7,575 bases of DNA from an uncultured Clostridia bacterium (GCA_947631585.1 CANRLY010000090.1:1-7575), one strand, 5' to 3'; positions 1 to 6,588 are shown, counted from the stretch's first letter. The notes: generated by a model from the sequence alone, not told the origin. Program-made: numbers and translations.

Positions 1-278
1 GGGTCGAGAATGACGTCATCGAGATAGATAAGGACGGAACGGTCTACGTCAACGGTACAGCCATAGACGAGCCGTATCTGAAGGGCAAGAGCCTTGGCGA
101 CAGCGATGTTGAATATCCCGTGACAGTGCCGGAGGGAAGTTACTTCGTGCTGGGGGATAACAGGCGGACGTCAGTTGATTCACGCAATAGTGTGATAGGC
201 TGCGTAAGTTCTGAGCAAGTTGTCGGAAAGCTGTTGTTCTGTGTATTGCCGCTTCCAAGTTTCGGCAGTATCAAATAA
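1..278 (+). CDS. lepB: Type I signal peptidase, C-terminal end (5' truncated by window edge)
   Basis: This is a membrane serine protease that cuts signal peptides from exported proteins on the outer face of the membrane. The reading frame is open from base 3 and gives 91 residues before TAA at 276-278. Seen directly: family box D, GDNRRTSVDSR, at 153-185, followed by the box E region with IGCV, then VVGK and a hydrophobic end. In known family members the nucleophilic serine and general-base lysine lie nearer the N-terminus, so they are outside this window and I cannot say whether the enzyme is catalytically complete. It sits 54 bases upstream of the major pilin gene on the same strand with no terminator between, so cotranscription and a dedicated role in processing the pilins are likely (inference). 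It could also be a general housekeeping copy. Confidence 0.93.
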   Translation, partial: VENDVIEIDKDGTVYVNGTAIDEPYLKGKSLGDSDVEYPVTVPEGSYFVLGDNRRTSVDSRNSVIGCVSSEQVVGKLLFCVLPLPSFGSIK

Positions 279-313
279 GAACTTTGGGAAATAAAATAGT
301 TATTATATTTGCG

Positions 314-320
314 AAAGGAA
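314..320 (+). promoter_or_regulatory. Ribosome binding site of the major pilin, long spacing
   Basis: AAAGGAA lies 12 bases before the ATG at 333. This is longer than the 5-8 bases seen at the other genes here. No better Shine-Dalgarno is closer, and the ATG at 320 is out of frame. The signal peptide begins exactly at 333 (MKKFTKRF), which supports this start. Confidence 0.6.
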
Positions 321-332
321 TGATATTTAACT

Positions 333-2705
333 ATGAAAAAATTCACAAAAAGATTTTTGAGTGTTATATCTGCCGCCGCCCTTGTAGCGACAACGGCTCT
401 TTCGGCAGTGGCTAGTCCGGGAGGACATACACATAGTGGTGGCACTTCATTGGGTGGTAAAGTAAGTGGTGATGCTACTGAAAAAGACAATACTTATACC
501 ATTACGCTTACTTATCCTAAAGAGGGTGACACAACTTATAACTTTGATGAAACCAATTCACATTATGGTGCATATCAGATCTTTTCCGGTACAGTAAAAG
601 GCAAAACAACCGATGGTCCTTTGGATATGAGCAAACCTGAAAACAATAAATTACCGATTACTGATATTAAATGGGGTAATGCGTTTGGCGATTTTAGAAA
701 AGATGACACCAAGAAGTCTATTCTTGAGTTTGTTTATTCTCTTGCTACTGCATCAACAGGTGATTATGGCTATGCTTTTAAGGGCTTTACTGATTTTGCA
801 GGCTTTTTCACAGAAGGTAAACTTAACAGTGATTATACAACCGGAGAAGTTGTTGTAGGTTCAACTGGATTTGTAAGTGGTGATCTTACAACTGTTGATT
901 TCGACAAACTTGCCGTAGCAGTTGCAGATGTACTTGCGAAACCGGCTCATGTTGATGACCATGAATGGTTGCAGGCGTTCACAGATATTCTTGGTGGTTA
1001 TGCTGCTGGTGGTGCAGGAGGTTATTTGAATAAAGCGTATGCAACACAGTTTTATGAAGGCTCTGTTAACGACGATGATCATTCTAAATATACTATTTAT
1101 GTTCCTGCTGGTTACTATATGGTCAGAGACCTTTCAACGATTGAAGAAGCAGATACATCACACGCTTTCTCTGCACGTATGCTTTTTGTAGCTAATAATG
1201 TTACTCAGATACTGAAAGTAGACGTTCCTACACTTGACAAGGAAATTCTGAGAGGTACTGCCGCAGCTGGCGATGCTGCATATGAAACAGATGCCGCCGG
1301 TGTCGGCGATGTAGTTCACTTCCAGCTGAAAGGAACGCTCCCCAGCAACTATGACTTATACCTTGGCGGTTATCAGTATACATTTATTGATACTCTTAGC
1401 GATGGTCTTGATCTAGTTCAGTATGATACTCCTCATGATGATTATGATAGTGATGCTAGTACTTATGTAAAAGTAACTGTAATAGGTCTTTTCAAACAAG
1501 TTGATGATGGTGTCTGGGAATGGGATTCAACTGCAAAACAAACAATAAATGTTCCTTATGAAGAAATTTCTGATGATACCGTTAAACATCATCATTTAAC
1601 CACTACGCCTACAAAAGATGATGAATCAAAAAATAATTACGATACAACATATGATCCTGCTACAAGAGAACTGAAAGTTAAATTCACTTGCCTTGGTGAA
1701 ATAAGAATTACAAGTGGTAGTGAAATTTATCGTCTTGGTTATGATGCAGACAGTGAAGTTTCTTCCGCAATATATGTTGACTACTACGCAAAAGTTAACG
1801 AAAATGCAGTTATTAAACCCAAAGTAGACGACAATTTCAATGGTAACTATAACACAGCACAGATCGAATATTCCGATAACCCGCAGGCATATGCTGATAC
1901 GGATAAAACAGTTACCGAGCGTGCAACAGTTTATACTTTCGGTCTTAACATTATTAAAATTGATGCTGCCGCTTTCTTGAGGAATGATGGTAAAGATGAT
2001 GTTGCTGGCGTAAAACTTGATGGCGCTAAATTCGTTATTGTTCGTCCGAATCCTAGTGATGCTACCAAGTATCAAATTGCAAAGGTAACCAAATTTGATA
2101 AAGTTACTGGAACACCAGCAGCAACAGCACCGGCTAGGTCTTTTGATGATACTTATTATTCAATTGATGAATGGTATGATTTGCCTACTACTGAAACGAA
2201 TTTACAGAATAATATTGACAAATTCTTTGATACAGAGTTAGGTGGTTCAAAGCCAAGAAAATCAGATTATGAAGTTGAAACAGCTGATGGCGGTAAACTT
2301 CTTATTTCCGGTCTTAATGATGGCGTAACTTATACAATTGTTGAAACCGTTACACCTGGTAAAGATGGTGAGTACGCAAAAATTGACCCATTCACAGTTA
2401 CACTCACAGCAGCTCAAGACGGCAATGAATACAACGGCAGACTTTCAACTGCAGAATCTGCTCAGGCAGTAACAGGCGATGAAGCATTCTCCTATAATAA
2501 GCCTGTAAAGATAACAGATACATTTGGTGCTAAAGATGACGGCAGTGCTGGTATGTTTGTTGCCAACTTCAAATATGAAGACCTGCCCTCTACCGGTGGC
2601 ATAGGCGTGTACATTTACTACATCGCCGGCGGCTGTGTTCTTGTTGCAGCAGCGGTGTTGTTCTACCTCTCTTCCAGAAAAAAATCCGGTAAAAAATCTG
2701 CGTAA
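333..2705 (+). CDS. Major pilin (backbone subunit), LPSTG-anchored, D2 and SpaA-type isopeptide domains
   Basis: This is the probable shaft subunit of a sortase-assembled pilus, 790 residues, exported and covalently polymerised. A signal peptide is seen at 1-27, with basic KKFTKR, a hydrophobic core and AVA before Ser28. Residues about 28-295 form an N-terminal domain with YPK at 61-63, YGAYQIFSGTV and VPAGYYMVRDL. Residues about 296-517 fit the fimbrial isopeptide-forming D2 domain: VPTLDKEI with K303, FIDTLSDGL with D353, and NGNYNTAQIEYSDNP at 503-517. Residues about 535-750 resemble a SpaA/prealbumin-like domain: KID with K542, LDGAKFVI, an E-box YTIVETVTP with E671, and VANFKYED with N745. 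The sorting signal is LPSTGG from 751, a membrane segment at about 758-779 and a basic tail. Codon use in most of the gene is much more A/T-rich than in its neighbours. The class C sortase follows 66 bases later. Domain assignment is from motifs, not a search. Confidence 0.93.
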   Translation: MKKFTKRFLSVISAAALVATTALSAVASPGGHTHSGGTSLGGKVSGDATEKDNTYTITLTYPKEGDTTYNFDETNSHYGAYQIFSGTVKGKTTDGPLDMSKPENNKLPITDIKWGNAFGDFRKDDTKKSILEFVYSLATASTGDYGYAFKGFTDFAGFFTEGKLNSDYTTGEVVVGSTGFVSGDLTTVDFDKLAVAVADVLAKPAHVDDHEWLQAFTDILGGYAAGGAGGYLNKAYATQFYEGSVNDDDHSKYTIYVPAGYYMVRDLSTIEEADTSHAFSARMLFVANNVTQILKVDVPTLDKEILRGTAAAGDAAYETDAAGVGDVVHFQLKGTLPSNYDLYLGGYQYTFIDTLSDGLDLVQYDTPHDDYDSDASTYVKVTVIGLFKQVDDGVWEWDSTAKQTINVPYEEISDDTVKHHHLTTTPTKDDESKNNYDTTYDPATRELKVKFTCLGEIRITSGSEIYRLGYDADSEVSSAIYVDYYAKVNENAVIKPKVDDNFNGNYNTAQIEYSDNPQAYADTDKTVTERATVYTFGLNIIKIDAAAFLRNDGKDDVAGVKLDGAKFVIVRPNPSDATKYQIAKVTKFDKVTGTPAATAPARSFDDTYYSIDEWYDLPTTETNLQNNIDKFFDTELGGSKPRKSDYEVETADGGKLLISGLNDGVTYTIVETVTPGKDGEYAKIDPFTVTLTAAQDGNEYNGRLSTAESAQAVTGDEAFSYNKPVKITDTFGAKDDGSAGMFVANFKYEDLPSTGGIGVYIYYIAGGCVLVAAAVLFYLSSRKKSGKKSA

Positions 2706-2723
2706 TACGCACTATCTTAACTA

Positions 2724-2755
2724 GCTGCGATGGGGGAGCTTTCCCCCATTGCAGC
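2724..2755 (+). other. Intergenic hairpin between pilin and sortase genes, no U-tract
   Basis: The arms are GCTGCGATGGGGG (2724-2736) and CCCCCATTGCAGC (2743-2755). They form 13 pairs in RNA with a single G-U wobble. The AGCTTT loop can close one more A-U pair, leaving a GCUU tetraloop. The following bases are AGTAAGGAG, the ribosome site of the sortase, so it lacks the T-run of an intrinsic terminator. It more likely stabilises the 3' end of the pilin message, or partly blocks readthrough or sortase translation (inference). Confidence 0.75.
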
Positions 2756-2758
2756 AGT

Positions 2759-2764
2759 AAGGAG
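2759..2764 (+). promoter_or_regulatory. Ribosome binding site that sets the class C sortase start at 2772
   Basis: AAGGAG lies 7 bases before ATG 2772. The frame is open back to an earlier ATG at 2730, but that one lies inside the hairpin stem and has no ribosome site, and the extra residues are not sortase-like. The 2772 start begins MARRILKIF, a normal basic-then-hydrophobic membrane anchor. Confidence 0.85.
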
Positions 2765-2771
2765 AGTCTCT

Positions 2772-3593
2772 ATGGCCAGGCGAATTTTAAAGATCTTTGC
2801 AATAATTACCCTTGCCGTGGGACTGTCCCTGCTGCTGTACCCGACGTTCAGCAACTATTATAACGTTTCTAAACAGCGCAGAGCAATTTATAACTACGTT
2901 TCCTCGGTGGAGACCCTTTCCGACGAGGACTATTCCGCTTATCTGGAACAAGCAGTCAACTATAATAAAAAGCTGGCTGCCGACCCTCCCGGCATTATGG
3001 AACTTACCGATGCCCAGCGTGCGGAATATATGTCTGTTCTTGACATCACAGGGACCGGCATAATCGGTTATATCAACATTGCAAAAGCCGACATTTCCTT
3101 GCCGATTTACCATGGCACCTCCGAATCGGTGTTGCAGGTCGGTTCAGGTCACTTGGAGGGTTCGTCAATGCCTATCGGCGGCGAAACCGTACATTCCCTC
3201 CTGTCGGGACATAGGGGCTTGCCGTCGGCAATGCTCTTTACAAATCTTGATATGCTTGAGATCGGAGATACGTTTACTATCCACGTTCTCAGCGAATCGT
3301 ACAGTTATAAGGTAATAGATATCGAGACCGTGCTGCCGTCAGATGTGTATTCTCTTACCATACAGCCGGGGAGAGATCTGTGTTCGCTTATAACCTGTAC
3401 GCCTTATGGGATAAATTCCCATAGGCTCATTATACATGGAGAACGTATTTTTATCCCGGAGATAGAAGAAAAACTGGCGATACAGTCCGGCGCAAGGTTT
3501 ATCGACACATGGAAAGTTGTGCTGATAGCCGAAGTCCCCATTGTTTTGCTGACAGTTATCATTTCGGGAGTACGTTATAAGAAGAAGAGGTGA
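2772..3593 (+). CDS. srtC: Class C (pilin-polymerising) sortase
   Basis: This is a membrane cysteine transpeptidase that cleaves the LPXTG signal of pilins between Thr and Gly and joins the Thr to a lysine of the next subunit, building the fibre outside the membrane. It has 273 residues, typical for class C. Seen directly: an N-terminal membrane segment at about 7-24, the catalytic histidine in LSGHRGLP (H147), the nucleophile in LITCTPYGINSHR (C209) with the arginine R218, and a second C-terminal membrane segment at about 249-267 ending in YKKKR. Two membrane segments and the TCTPYGxNxHR signature are class C hallmarks. A DPP at 71-73 sits where class C enzymes carry a lid motif, usually DP followed by an aromatic residue; here the aromatic is replaced by Pro. 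The gene lies between the two LPXTG proteins, its likely substrates. I am very sure of the family; the exact substrates are inferred. Confidence 0.95.
   Translation: MARRILKIFAIITLAVGLSLLLYPTFSNYYNVSKQRRAIYNYVSSVETLSDEDYSAYLEQAVNYNKKLAADPPGIMELTDAQRAEYMSVLDITGTGIIGYINIAKADISLPIYHGTSESVLQVGSGHLEGSSMPIGGETVHSLLSGHRGLPSAMLFTNLDMLEIGDTFTIHVLSESYSYKVIDIETVLPSDVYSLTIQPGRDLCSLITCTPYGINSHRLIIHGERIFIPEIEEKLAIQSGARFIDTWKVVLIAEVPIVLLTVIISGVRYKKKR
3585..3590 (+). promoter_or_regulatory. Ribosome binding site that selects the GTG start at 3599
   Basis: AAGAGG ends 8 bases before GTG 3599. An earlier in-frame GTG at 3590 overlaps this site itself, leaving no spacing, so 3599 is the better start. The site lies in the last codons of the class C sortase, which suggests translational coupling. 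Confidence 0.7.
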
Positions 3594-3598
3594 TCAAA

Positions 3599-4600
3599 GT
3601 GCTTGACCGCAGCAGATCTAAAATACTGGCAGTCCTGCTGATGGCGGTGTTCTGTCTTTGCGGAATGATTCCGGCAAGCGCAGAATCTGCAAATTATTCT
3701 CTTACGGTAAAATTCAATACTGAGTCAGGTGCAGTCAGCGGCTCTGAGTTCAAGCTGTATTACGCCCTGACCCCGGCAGGTGAACTGACCGGAGAATTTG
3801 CCGACCTGAAAGTGGAAGTGGGTGACCTTTACAGCAGCGAGGAACTGAACGAACTTGCGTATACGCTGGCTTCCTACGCAGCAGGGGAGGAGTTCAAGGC
3901 TGAAAAAACCGTAACGTCTGACTCGGCTGGCAAAGCGGAATTTCAGGGGCTTCCGGCAGGAATTTATCTGGTAAGCGGAACTTCGGCGCAGATAGGGAAG
4001 ATAATGTATACCCCAAAACCCGTGCTTGTCAGAATACCCGGCAACTCACCGGAGGGCGAAACGGTCTGCGACGTGGAGCTGGAAGTTAAGTACGATAGAA
4101 TGGACATTCCCGACGAACCTGTTTCACGAACGGTAAAAAAGGTCTGGGAGGATAATAACGACCCCAACAGGCCGAAAAGTATCAAGGTGGAATTGCTTGA
4201 AAACGGCAAATCCTGCGACCAGGTGGAGCTTTCAGAAAAGAATAACTGGACTTATACCTGGGAGGAACTTTCGCCTGAGTCCGATTGGCAGGTAACAGAA
4301 AAGGACGTCCCTGATAGCTATACAGTTAAGATAACTCTTGACGGCAGCGAGTTTACGATAACAAACAAAAACGACTATACGCCGCCGAAGGATAACTCCG
4401 ATGTGGACGGAAATAACGGCAATATCGGTCGTCCCAACGGACCTACCGGCGGAGACGAGCCAAAGCTTCCGCAGACAGGACAGCTCTGGTGGCCGGTGCC
4501 GCTCCTGATGCTGACCGGCTTGACGCTTCTCCTTGTGGGAATGTTCGTTTCGCCGTCTTTACCATCTTCAGCTTCCGGGGATAAAAATGACCAGGATTAA
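3599..4600 (+). CDS. Minor/basal pilin candidate, Cna_B domain, LPQTG-anchored
   Basis: This is a secreted wall-anchored protein of 333 residues, probably the basal or accessory subunit that ties the fibre to peptidoglycan. A signal peptide covers 1-28 (hydrophobic core, then PASA before Glu29). Residues about 30-165 look like an N-terminal pilin domain with AVSGSEFKLYYAL and LPAGIYLVSGT. Residues about 176-258 match a Cna_B domain: TVKKVWED with K181, RPKSIKVELLENG, NNWTYTWEEL, E234 in WQVTEKDV, and N256 in FTITNKN. K181, E234 and N256 fit an isopeptide triad. A Pro/Gly/Asn-rich linker (about 260-288) precedes LPQTGQLWWPVP (from 290) and a hydrophobic stretch. The tail after it is acidic (SGDKNDQD) and lacks the usual Arg/Lys cluster. 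It starts 5 bases after the class C sortase and overlaps the next sortase by 14 bases. A basal role is inferred from size and order; tip protein is an alternative. Confidence 0.88.
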   Translation: MLDRSRSKILAVLLMAVFCLCGMIPASAESANYSLTVKFNTESGAVSGSEFKLYYALTPAGELTGEFADLKVEVGDLYSSEELNELAYTLASYAAGEEFKAEKTVTSDSAGKAEFQGLPAGIYLVSGTSAQIGKIMYTPKPVLVRIPGNSPEGETVCDVELEVKYDRMDIPDEPVSRTVKKVWEDNNDPNRPKSIKVELLENGKSCDQVELSEKNNWTYTWEELSPESDWQVTEKDVPDSYTVKITLDGSEFTITNKNDYTPPKDNSDVDGNNGNIGRPNGPTGGDEPKLPQTGQLWWPVPLLMLTGLTLLLVGMFVSPSLPSSASGDKNDQD

Positions 4601-5216
4601 ACGAAGGATCATAATAATTTCCGGAATACTGCTGATATCGGCAGGCGCAGCGCTCACGGCTTATAACGTCTGGGACGATTATCGGGCTTCCAGATCATCG
4701 GCAGCTGTGCTGAAAGAGTTTAACAAGCAGCGTGAACAGCTTGTAGAAAATACTTCCGATAAAAACCTTGAGGTTTGGCAGGAAGAACCGCTGCCCGACT
4801 ATCTGCTTGACCCTGATATGCCAATGCCCACAATTACTGTTGATGGGTATAGGTATGTGGGAACTGTAGCAATACCGCCGCTGGAACTTGAGCTTCCGGT
4901 GACCGAAGAGTGCGATTACGACCGTATGAAGATCGCCGTTTGCCGCTATTCCGGCTCGGTCTATAAGGATAATATGGTAATTTGCGGACATAACTATAAG
5001 TCGCAGTTCCGTGATCTTAAAGACCTCCAGATAAATGACGAGGTGATCTTTGTAGACGCTGTAGGGAATGAGTTCCGCTATCTGGTCGATGAGATAGATA
5101 CGCTTTCTCCCACTGCAGTTGAAGATATGATCTCCTCAGACTGGGATCTTACGCTTTTTACTTGTAATTATATCGGCAATGCACGAGTCACCATCAGATG
5201 CAACAGGGTAGAATAA
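4587..5216 (+). CDS. Second sortase, single-pass, probable wall-anchoring sortase of the pilus
   Basis: This is a membrane cysteine transpeptidase of 209 residues. Seen directly: an N-terminal basic stretch and membrane segment (MTRIKRR then about 8-25), the catalytic histidine in ICGHNYKSQF (H135), the nucleophile in LTLFTC (C193) and the arginine in NAR (R200). It has no C-terminal membrane segment and no TPYGxNxHR motif, so it is not class C. I cannot assign class A, B, D or E with confidence. The start at ATG 4587 is chosen because GGGGATAAAAATGA at 4577-4590 has a good ribosome site, the same 14 bases occur at the start of the polymerase gene, and the product begins with a normal anchor. 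An upstream in-frame ATG at 4533 would add residues unlike a membrane anchor. Being last in a pilus operon suggests it attaches the finished fibre, or the LPQTG protein, to the cell wall (inference). Confidence 0.92.
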   Translation: MTRIKRRIIIISGILLISAGAALTAYNVWDDYRASRSSAAVLKEFNKQREQLVENTSDKNLEVWQEEPLPDYLLDPDMPMPTITVDGYRYVGTVAIPPLELELPVTEECDYDRMKIAVCRYSGSVYKDNMVICGHNYKSQFRDLKDLQINDEVIFVDAVGNEFRYLVDEIDTLSPTAVEDMISSDWDLTLFTCNYIGNARVTIRCNRVE

Positions 5217-5222
5217 TAATGC

Positions 5223-5266
5223 AAAAAAAAGTCTCTTTCTCCTTTAACGGGGAAAGAGATTTTTTT
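5223..5266 (+). terminator. Intrinsic terminator of the pilus operon
   Basis: The stem arms are TCTCTTTCTCC (5232-5242) and GGGGAAAGAGA (5249-5259), with one wobble and a TTTAAC loop, followed by seven T at 5260-5266. An A-run at 5223-5230 lies before the stem, so it could also work on the opposite strand. It begins 6 bases after the second sortase stop and separates the pilus operon from the polymerase gene. Confidence 0.93.
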
Positions 5267-5286
5267 AATTTTACTTAAATTGCCTC

Positions 5287-5315
5287 TTTACAAACATATG
5301 TTCGTGTGGTATAAT
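5287..5315 (+). promoter_or_regulatory. Sigma-A-type promoter of the Y-family polymerase gene
   Basis: The -35 TTTACA (5287-5292, five of six matches) and -10 TATAAT (5310-5315, perfect) are separated by exactly 17 bases. The expected transcription start is near 5322, about 30 bases before the ATG. One LexA box lies in the spacer and one over the start region, so repression would block both polymerase binding and clearance. Confidence 0.85.
5291..5304 (+). promoter_or_regulatory. LexA (SOS) box 1, inside the promoter spacer
   Basis: CAAACATATGTTCG is a near-perfect palindrome. By my count it matches 12 of 14 positions of the Bacillus-type SOS consensus CGAACRNRYGTTYC. It overlaps the end of the -35 and the spacer. 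Confidence 0.82.
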
Positions 5316-5323
5316 AATTTATG

Positions 5324-5337
5324 CGAACAAATGTTTA
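5324..5337 (+). promoter_or_regulatory. LexA (SOS) box 2, at the transcription start
   Basis: CGAACAAATGTTTA matches 13 of 14 positions of CGAACRNRYGTTYC. Its centre is 33 bases from that of box 1, about three helical turns, so two repressor dimers would lie on the same face of the DNA. Confidence 0.8.
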
Positions 5338-5352
5338 TTTGAGGGGATAAAA

Positions 5353-6588
5353 ATGAACGAGCGGACAATACTACATTCCGATCTTAATAATTTTTACGCT
5401 TCGGTGGAAAGCCTGTACCACCCGGAGCTTAAAGGCAGACCTATCGCAGTGCTTGGCGACCCGGAGACAAGGCACGGCATAGTCCTTGCCAAAAATTACG
5501 AGGCGAAAGCGTATAATGTTGCCACCGGGGACACAATGTTTCAGGCGGAGAGAAAATGTCCCGGGATAGTTTTTCTGCCGCCCCATTTTGAGCTTTATGA
5601 GAAATATTCCAAGATGGTGCGTGAGATCTATTGTGGGTATACGGATAAGGTGGAGTCGTTCGGGCTGGACGAATGTTGGCTGGACGTGACCGGCAGCCGA
5701 TATCTGTTCGGCACAGGAAGCGAGATAGCCGACAAACTTCGCCGCCGTGTAAAGTCGGAACTGGGACTGACAGTTTCTGTGGGGGTGTCCTTTAATAAAA
5801 TATTTGCAAAGCTTGGTTCAGATATGAAAAAGCCGGATGCTACTACTGTTATCGAAAGCGGCAGCTATAAAGAGAAAGTGTGGAAACTTCCGGTGAACGA
5901 CCTGTTGTTTGTGGGAAGAGCGACTTACGCCAAACTGGAAAAAATGGGCGTTTTCAACATAGGTCAGCTGGCGCAGACAGACCCCAAATTGCTGAGAAAC
6001 TGGCTTGGCAAGCAGGGAATAACTCTCTGGCGGTATGCAAACGGCATGGACGATTCGCCGGTCGCCGACTGCCAGGCGGTCTCGCAGATCAAATCTGTCG
6101 GCAACAGCAGTACAGCTCCCAGAGACCTTGTTACCGACAGCGACCTGAAAATACTGCTGATGGCGCTTTGTGAACACGTTTCCGCCAGACTGCGCAAACA
6201 TTGCCTTTTTTGCTGGACAGTACAGGTGTCCATCAGATATAACGACCTTAACTGGGTAGAACGTCAGGGCAAACTGGATATCCCTAACCGCACTTCGGCG
6301 TCGCTGTTTAAACTGGCGTGGGAGCTTGTCAGGAACAACCGCTCAGGCAAACCCGTCAGATCGCTGGGAGTCAGAGCCTGCGACCTGGAGTGTTCCGACC
6401 ATATGCAGCTCTCTTTGTTTGAGGATATAGAAAAGATCAGCAAAAACGAAAAGCTCGATTCCGCTGTAGACAGTCTGAGGAGAAGATACGGCAGCGGCGC
6501 AGTTGTCAAGGGCTTGATGCTGACCGATAAGGTACTGTCCTCTCCGCCGTCTGTAAAAGAACATAGCGGCATTTCTTTCGGCAGATAA
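5353..6588 (+). CDS. dinB: Y-family translesion DNA polymerase (Pol IV/DinB-like)
   Basis: This is an error-prone polymerase that copies past damaged template bases, in the cytoplasm at stalled forks. It has 411 residues, of usual family length. Seen directly: the N-terminal palm motif HSDLNNFYASVE with catalytic D10, and SFGLDECWLD with D106 and E107, giving the full set of metal-binding acids. Y15 aligns with the steric-gate position. A thumb helix-hairpin-helix region follows at about 185-215 (VGRATYAKLEKMGV and LGKQG). The little finger follows from about 235, opening with KSVGNSSTAPRDL. A beta-clamp binding motif, QLSLF, lies at 352-356. The residue after DL in the first motif is Asn rather than the Asp of E. 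coli Pol IV, which is not the essential acid. ATG 5353 has the ribosome site GAGGGG at 5341-5346. The promoter and two LexA boxes indicate SOS induction. It is transcribed separately from the pilus operon. DinB versus a UmuC-like Gram-positive branch is not settled here. Confidence 0.95.
   Translation: MNERTILHSDLNNFYASVESLYHPELKGRPIAVLGDPETRHGIVLAKNYEAKAYNVATGDTMFQAERKCPGIVFLPPHFELYEKYSKMVREIYCGYTDKVESFGLDECWLDVTGSRYLFGTGSEIADKLRRRVKSELGLTVSVGVSFNKIFAKLGSDMKKPDATTVIESGSYKEKVWKLPVNDLLFVGRATYAKLEKMGVFNIGQLAQTDPKLLRNWLGKQGITLWRYANGMDDSPVADCQAVSQIKSVGNSSTAPRDLVTDSDLKILLMALCEHVSARLRKHCLFCWTVQVSIRYNDLNWVERQGKLDIPNRTSASLFKLAWELVRNNRSGKPVRSLGVRACDLECSDHMQLSLFEDIEKISKNEKLDSAVDSLRRRYGSGAVVKGLMLTDKVLSSPPSVKEHSGISFGR

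Noticed and set aside
284..306. Possible promoter upstream of the major pilin (A/T-rich TATTAT at 301-306)
   Set aside because: No -35 at a suitable distance; the spacing to TTTGGG is only about 11 bases. Cotranscription with the signal peptidase gene is simpler.
140..490. 116-residue minus-strand open frame across the signal peptidase/pilin junction
   Set aside because: It spans the intergenic gap and two real genes, has low-complexity composition, no clear ribosome site and no family resemblance.
1626..2075. 149-residue open frame on the minus strand inside the pilin gene
   Set aside because: It is a shadow of the pilin codons: rich in Ile, Cys, Asn and Phe, with no recognisable domain, and lying fully within a well-supported gene.
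2730..2771. Longer start for the class C sortase at ATG 2730
   Set aside because: It lies within the hairpin stem, lacks a ribosome site, and adds residues unlike a sortase N-terminus. AAGGAG before 2772 explains the start.
4533..4586. Longer start for the second sortase at ATG 4533
   Set aside because: It would overlap the LPQTG gene by 68 bases, has no ribosome site, and adds a non-hydrophobic extension. ATG 4587 has a good site.
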